This document shows positions 6,375-9,493 of a stretch of 9,493 bases of DNA, in pieces. Each line of letters opens with the position of its first letter. Position 1 is the first letter of the stretch. This stretch comes from an uncultured Ruminococcus sp. (GTDB taxonomy: Bacteria; Bacillota; Clostridia; Oscillospirales; Ruminococcaceae): NCBI GenBank assembly GCA_947167535.1, contig CAMVIL010000028.1, positions 1 to 9,493 on the forward strand, in the 5' to 3' direction. Under the pieces are notes generated by a model. It was not told where the DNA came from. It made no database searches and was given only the letters and a program-made list of their open reading frames with translations. The position numbers and the translations under genes are program-made.

Positions 6375-6388
6375 TGAAAGCGGTGACA
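6375..6388. promoter_or_regulatory. Candidate cre (CcpA operator) at the start of the GH3 gene
   Basis: TGAAAGCGGTGACA matches the Gram-positive catabolite response element TGWAANCGNTNWCA at every position. It ends two bases before the ATG and covers the ribosome binding site GGTGA (6382-6386), just downstream of the likely transcription start. CcpA bound there would block initiation or elongation when preferred sugars are plentiful, which suits a gene for oligosaccharide use. The purine-rich ribosome binding site could explain part of the match. Confidence 0.5.
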
Positions 6389-6390
6389 GT

Positions 6391-9159
6391 ATGAAAACTG
6401 ACAGAAACGACAAATTTTTACAACGCGCTCTTGAACTGACCTCACAGCTCTCCGAACAGGAAAAGCTCGGGCTGCTCACTACTCACCATGAAAAAGCAGA
6501 ACGGCTCGGGCTGGAGGAGTTCTATATCGGCACAGAGGTCGCACGCGGTTACGTGGGCAGGAGCGAGGACAAGCCTTCGACCGTATTCCCTCAGCCGATA
6601 GGTCTCGCCGCCACTTTCGACCGCGAGCTTATGCATCGGCTGGGCGAGATAGCGGGGGACGAAGCTCGCGCTTACTATAACCTCGACCCTCATGGCGGGC
6701 TGATGCTCTGGGGACCTACCGTTGACATGGTGCGCGACCCGCGCTGGGGGCGTACTGAGGAAGCCTACGGCGAGGACGTCTGCCTCGCGGGTGAACTCAC
6801 TGCCGCCTATACTCACGGCATGGCGGGGGAGAACGCCGACGGATTCTTCAAGACTGTCCCCACCCTCAAGCACTTCTGCGCCAACAACAACGAGGCCGAA
6901 CGCGGCAGCTGTGATGCTTACCTTACGCCGCGGCTCAAGTATGAATACTACTACGCCGCCTTCGAGAACGCTATCCGCTTCGGCGGGGCAAGGAGCGTCA
7001 TGGCGGCTTACAACGAGATAAACGGTCTGCCTGCTATCATGGACCCCGAGCTTGAAAGCCTGCTCAAAGCCCAGTGGGGGCTCTGGTTCGTGGTCAGCGA
7101 CGGCGGGGATTTCTCCCAGAACGTCCTCGCTCACAGGTACACCGAAAGCCATGCCGAAGCCTATATGCTCTCGCTGAAAGCCGGCTGCGATACCATGACC
7201 GACGTGGACGAACTCGTGAAGGCAGCGGCTGAAAAGGCGCTGGAGCAGGGACTCGTCAGCTGGGAGGATATCGACCGCTCGGTGACAAATACTCTGTACG
7301 CAAGACTCAGGCTGGGTCAGTTCGACAGGACGGAGTTCGACAGCATCGGCAAGGAAGTCATCGACTGCCCTGCTCACCGCGAGGTGAACGCCCGCGCCGC
7401 CCGCGAGCAGATGGTGCTCCTCAAAAACGACGGCATACTCCCCCTCGACGAGAGCGCAGGCAGGATAGCCGTAGTGGGCGCCCTCGCCGACGAGAGCCTT
7501 ATGGACTGGTACACCGGCTACTCCACCTACCACTGTTCGGTGCTGGAGGGTATGCGCAAAAAGTGCGGCGAGGTGCTGCACGACTCCCTTTGGGATATCG
7601 TGGCGGTGAAGGCGCCAAACGGAAAATACCTCTGCGCCTACGAGGACGGAAGCGTCCGCGCCGACGCCGACAGCGTCACCGAAGCCGCACAGTTCGAGCT
7701 TCAGGACTGGGGCGAGAACTGGTGCAATCTCTTCTCGGTGAAGCACCGCCGCTACGTCAGATTCTGCGACGACGAGATAAAGCTCCACAACCGCACGATA
7801 TACGACTGGTTCACCCGCGAGACCTTCAACCTGAAAGACTACGGCGGGCGCACCCTCATCGAGGAATTTCTGGGGCACGGGCGGCTGACCTGCACCGATG
7901 ACGGCATACTCTCCGTCAGAAACAGTTCCGCCGTCACCGACGACCTGCTCTGGGATGTGGAGACGTTGAGCAGCGGCAGAGACCGCGCAGCCGCCATCGC
8001 GAGTGAGTGCGGCACCGTTATCTACTGCGTCGGCAACTACCCCGTGCAGACCGCTAAGGAATGCTACGACCGCAGGACTCTGGCTCTGAACGTTCAGGCG
8101 GGCATGACACAGCTGCTGGCGTCGGTCAATCCCCGCACGGTGCTGATGCTGGTGTCCAGTTACCCCTACGCTGTGTGTAAGGAGTCGGAGAGTGCGGCGG
8201 CGGTGATATGGAGCAGCCACGCGGGCGCGGAGCTGGGCTCTGCAGCGGCGGACACCCTCTTCGGAGACAACGACCCCGCAGGACGTCTGCCGATAACATG
8301 GTACCGCTCGGAGCTCGACCTGCCGGACATCTTTAACTACGACATAGCTTCGGCGGGCAGCACATATATGTACTTTGAGGGCAAGCCGCTCTACCCCTTC
8401 GGACACGGGCTGGGATACGCGAGCTTTGAATATCTCGGCATGAAGCTCTCGGGCTGCGGAGACAGCCTCACCGCCGAAGTGACGGTAAAAAACATCTCCG
8501 ACCGAGACGGCAGCGAGGTGGTGCAGGTATACTTCGGCCTGCCCGATTCGGCAGTCAGCCGCCCGATAAAGAAGCTCTGCGGCTTCGAGAGGGTCAGCAT
8601 CAAGGCGGGCGGGACGGTCTGCGTCAAGATAAGCATACCCCTCTTCCAGCTCAGGATATACGACGTCCGCGCCGCGAAGATGATAGTCGAGGGCGGAAAG
8701 TATCTGTTCATGGCGGGAGCGTCGTCTGGGGACATACGCCTGACCGAGAGCTTTGAGATAGCAGGAGACACGCTGTCTCCCCGCGCCGACAGCTTTGCCG
8801 CCCACAGCTTCGACTCGGCAAAGAACATACGTCTGCGCTATTCGCAGTCCTGCAAGACCGACTGCGCCTGTCCTGCGGGATGGGGAGCAGAAGCGGTCTA
8901 CGGCGGGCTCTCCTTTGAGGGAGCGGCGGCTATCGAGGTGCGGGCGCTGTCTCTGGCGTTCCCCGCAAAGCTCACGGCAGTCATCGGCGGGACGAGCCTT
9001 GAAGCCACCGTCCCCATCGGCAACACCCGCGAGGACTTCGGGATGTGCCGCTTCGAGCTGCCCGAGAACATCAGCGGCGATTCGCTGACGCTGAAGATCG
9101 GTGACTTCTGCTCGGTGCTGGACATCAGGATCATAAGAAGCACCGCCACACAGGCATAG
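6391..9159 (+). CDS. GH3 family beta-glycosidase (beta-glucosidase or beta-xylosidase), multidomain
   Basis: This 922-residue enzyme probably hydrolyses the non-reducing end of beta-linked oligosaccharides. The N-terminal barrel (about 20-310) has the GH3 stretch W107-GPTVDMVRDPRWGRTEEAYGED129, K160-H161 in LKHFCANNNE, and the nucleophile D237 in VVSDGGD. The C-terminal sandwich domain (from about 345) is interrupted at 399-529 by three similar segments of about 44 residues that look like a fascin-type beta-trefoil. It resumes with E557 in KECYDRR, the likely acid/base, and DNDPAGRLPITWY. A fibronectin-III-like domain lies at about 690-765 and a CBM-like module at about 807-918. There is no signal peptide, so it is probably cytoplasmic. 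Substrate specificity cannot be read from sequence. The start has GGTGA four bases upstream. Confidence 0.93.
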   Translation: MKTDRNDKFLQRALELTSQLSEQEKLGLLTTHHEKAERLGLEEFYIGTEVARGYVGRSEDKPSTVFPQPIGLAATFDRELMHRLGEIAGDEARAYYNLDPHGGLMLWGPTVDMVRDPRWGRTEEAYGEDVCLAGELTAAYTHGMAGENADGFFKTVPTLKHFCANNNEAERGSCDAYLTPRLKYEYYYAAFENAIRFGGARSVMAAYNEINGLPAIMDPELESLLKAQWGLWFVVSDGGDFSQNVLAHRYTESHAEAYMLSLKAGCDTMTDVDELVKAAAEKALEQGLVSWEDIDRSVTNTLYARLRLGQFDRTEFDSIGKEVIDCPAHREVNARAAREQMVLLKNDGILPLDESAGRIAVVGALADESLMDWYTGYSTYHCSVLEGMRKKCGEVLHDSLWDIVAVKAPNGKYLCAYEDGSVRADADSVTEAAQFELQDWGENWCNLFSVKHRRYVRFCDDEIKLHNRTIYDWFTRETFNLKDYGGRTLIEEFLGHGRLTCTDDGILSVRNSSAVTDDLLWDVETLSSGRDRAAAIASECGTVIYCVGNYPVQTAKECYDRRTLALNVQAGMTQLLASVNPRTVLMLVSSYPYAVCKESESAAAVIWSSHAGAELGSAAADTLFGDNDPAGRLPITWYRSELDLPDIFNYDIASAGSTYMYFEGKPLYPFGHGLGYASFEYLGMKLSGCGDSLTAEVTVKNISDRDGSEVVQVYFGLPDSAVSRPIKKLCGFERVSIKAGGTVCVKISIPLFQLRIYDVRAAKMIVEGGKYLFMAGASSGDIRLTESFEIAGDTLSPRADSFAAHSFDSAKNIRLRYSQSCKTDCACPAGWGAEAVYGGLSFEGAAAIEVRALSLAFPAKLTAVIGGTSLEATVPIGNTREDFGMCRFELPENISGDSLTLKIGDFCSVLDIRIIRSTATQA

Positions 9160-9164
9160 ACCCC

Positions 9165-9209
9165 ATCGGGATCAACGGCATTCTCTTTCGCCGAAGATCC
9201 CGATTTTTT
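9165..9209 (+). terminator. Rho-independent terminator after the GH3 gene
   Basis: ATCGGGATC (9165-9173) pairs perfectly with GATCCCGAT (9196-9204). An inner stem CGGC (9176-9179) with GCCG (9190-9193) follows an AA/AA internal loop. A run of six T (9204-9209) follows the outer stem. It starts six bases after the GH3 stop, so the GH3 gene is probably transcribed alone. Confidence 0.92.
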
Positions 9210-9260
9210 CTTCAGGATATGCGGTCTGTCGCAGAATAAAAAATTTACACTCCGCACCCC

Positions 9261-9290
9261 TTTACAAATCGTACTATTTTGTGGTATAAT
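9261..9290 (+). promoter_or_regulatory. Extended -10 promoter of the topoisomerase gene
   Basis: The -35 box TTTACA (9261-9266) is followed after 18 bases by a perfect TATAAT (9285-9290), with an upstream TG (9282-9283) that makes an extended -10. Transcription would start near 9297, about 43 bases before the start codon. A second TATAAT at 9290-9295 overlaps the first but is badly spaced from the -35 box. Confidence 0.8.
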
Positions 9291-9339
9291 ATAATGTGAT
9301 TGTGCAAAAACACTCTTTTTCAGCGAAAGGAAAATATAA

Positions 9340-9493
9340 ATGACAAAGAAAAACACCAAAAAGGAATACGGCAACGAATCGATAGAAGTGCTGGAGGGCG
9401 CGGACAGAGTCCGCAAGAGCCCTGCCGTTATTTTCGGCTCCGACGGGCTGGGCGGCTGCAAGCACTCGGTATTTGAGATACTCTCAAACTACA
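9340..9493 (+). CDS. Type IIA DNA topoisomerase subunit B (GyrB/ParE-like), N-terminal fragment
   Basis: Only the first 51 codons are in the window, and the gene runs off the right edge. The segment ESIEVLEGADRVRKSPAVIF matches the start of the GHKL ATPase domain of GyrB/ParE, where the common form is VLEGLEAVRKRPGMYIG. E46 in VFEIL aligns with the catalytic glutamate (E. coli GyrB Glu42) and N50 with the magnesium-binding asparagine (Asn46). The aspartate of the usual EIVDN block is serine here (S49). The PAVIFGSDGL variant recalls the divergent second B subunit of many clostridia, so ParE-like is more likely than the main GyrB. ATG 9340 has AAAGGA (9326-9331) eight bases upstream. A paired A subunit would be expected downstream, outside the window. 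Confidence 0.85.
   Translation, partial: MTKKNTKKEYGNESIEVLEGADRVRKSPAVIFGSDGLGGCKHSVFEILSNY

Noticed and set aside
6442..8805. A 787-codon open frame on the minus strand opposite the GH3 gene
   Set aside because: The GH3 gene on the + strand has clear catalytic motifs over the same span. The antisense frame stays open because of GC-rich codon bias, and its translation shows no recognisable domain.

Overview
The window looks like chromosomal DNA from an anaerobic Gram-positive gut or rumen bacterium of the Ruminococcus type (Clostridia). The evidence is a complete Rnf complex in the clostridial gene order C-D-G-E-A-B, GC-rich genes with many ATA isoleucine codons between AT-rich promoters, a large cytoplasmic family 3 glycosidase, and a divergent type IIA topoisomerase B subunit. 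This placement is inferred from gene content and style, not from a database match. All protein genes are on the + strand.

Layout. Positions 1-416 hold no gene. The region starts with two 68-base repeats, each able to fold into three hairpins, with another imperfect hairpin between them. It continues with a candidate Rex (NADH/NAD+ sensor) operator and ends with a strong sigma-A promoter. Positions 417-5222 encode RnfC, D, G, E, A and B, packed with short overlaps or gaps. Positions 5266-6281 encode AzlC and AzlD, the two subunits of a branched-chain amino acid exporter. I see no terminator between rnfB and azlC, while a clear one follows azlD, so the eight genes may form one transcript. Positions 6391-9159 encode a 922-residue GH3 enzyme with its own weak promoter, a perfect cre-type catabolite repression motif and a terminator. 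Positions 9340-9493 hold the start of a GyrB/ParE-like gene behind a good extended -10 promoter.

How it works together. Rnf moves electrons from reduced ferredoxin to NAD+ and uses the energy to pump Na+ or H+. RnfC carries the NADH/FMN site and FeS clusters, RnfB receives ferredoxin electrons through several clusters, RnfD and RnfG carry covalent FMN, and RnfA and RnfE are the paired membrane subunits. A Rex site upstream would fit redox control. The AzlCD exporter could use the ion gradient or dispose of amino acids made when reductant is in surplus, but that link is inference. The GH3 enzyme lacks a signal peptide and probably cleaves imported beta-linked oligosaccharides. The cre motif at its start codon suggests it is turned down when preferred sugars are present.

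The least ordinary items are the paired structured repeats, the candidate Rex and cre sites, a proline in the RnfD flavinylation motif, a cysteine-rich RnfE tail, and a three-repeat beta-trefoil-like insert plus a CBM-like tail in the GH3 enzyme. I found no convincing wholly new system: most of the window is a well-ordered housekeeping and energy region.
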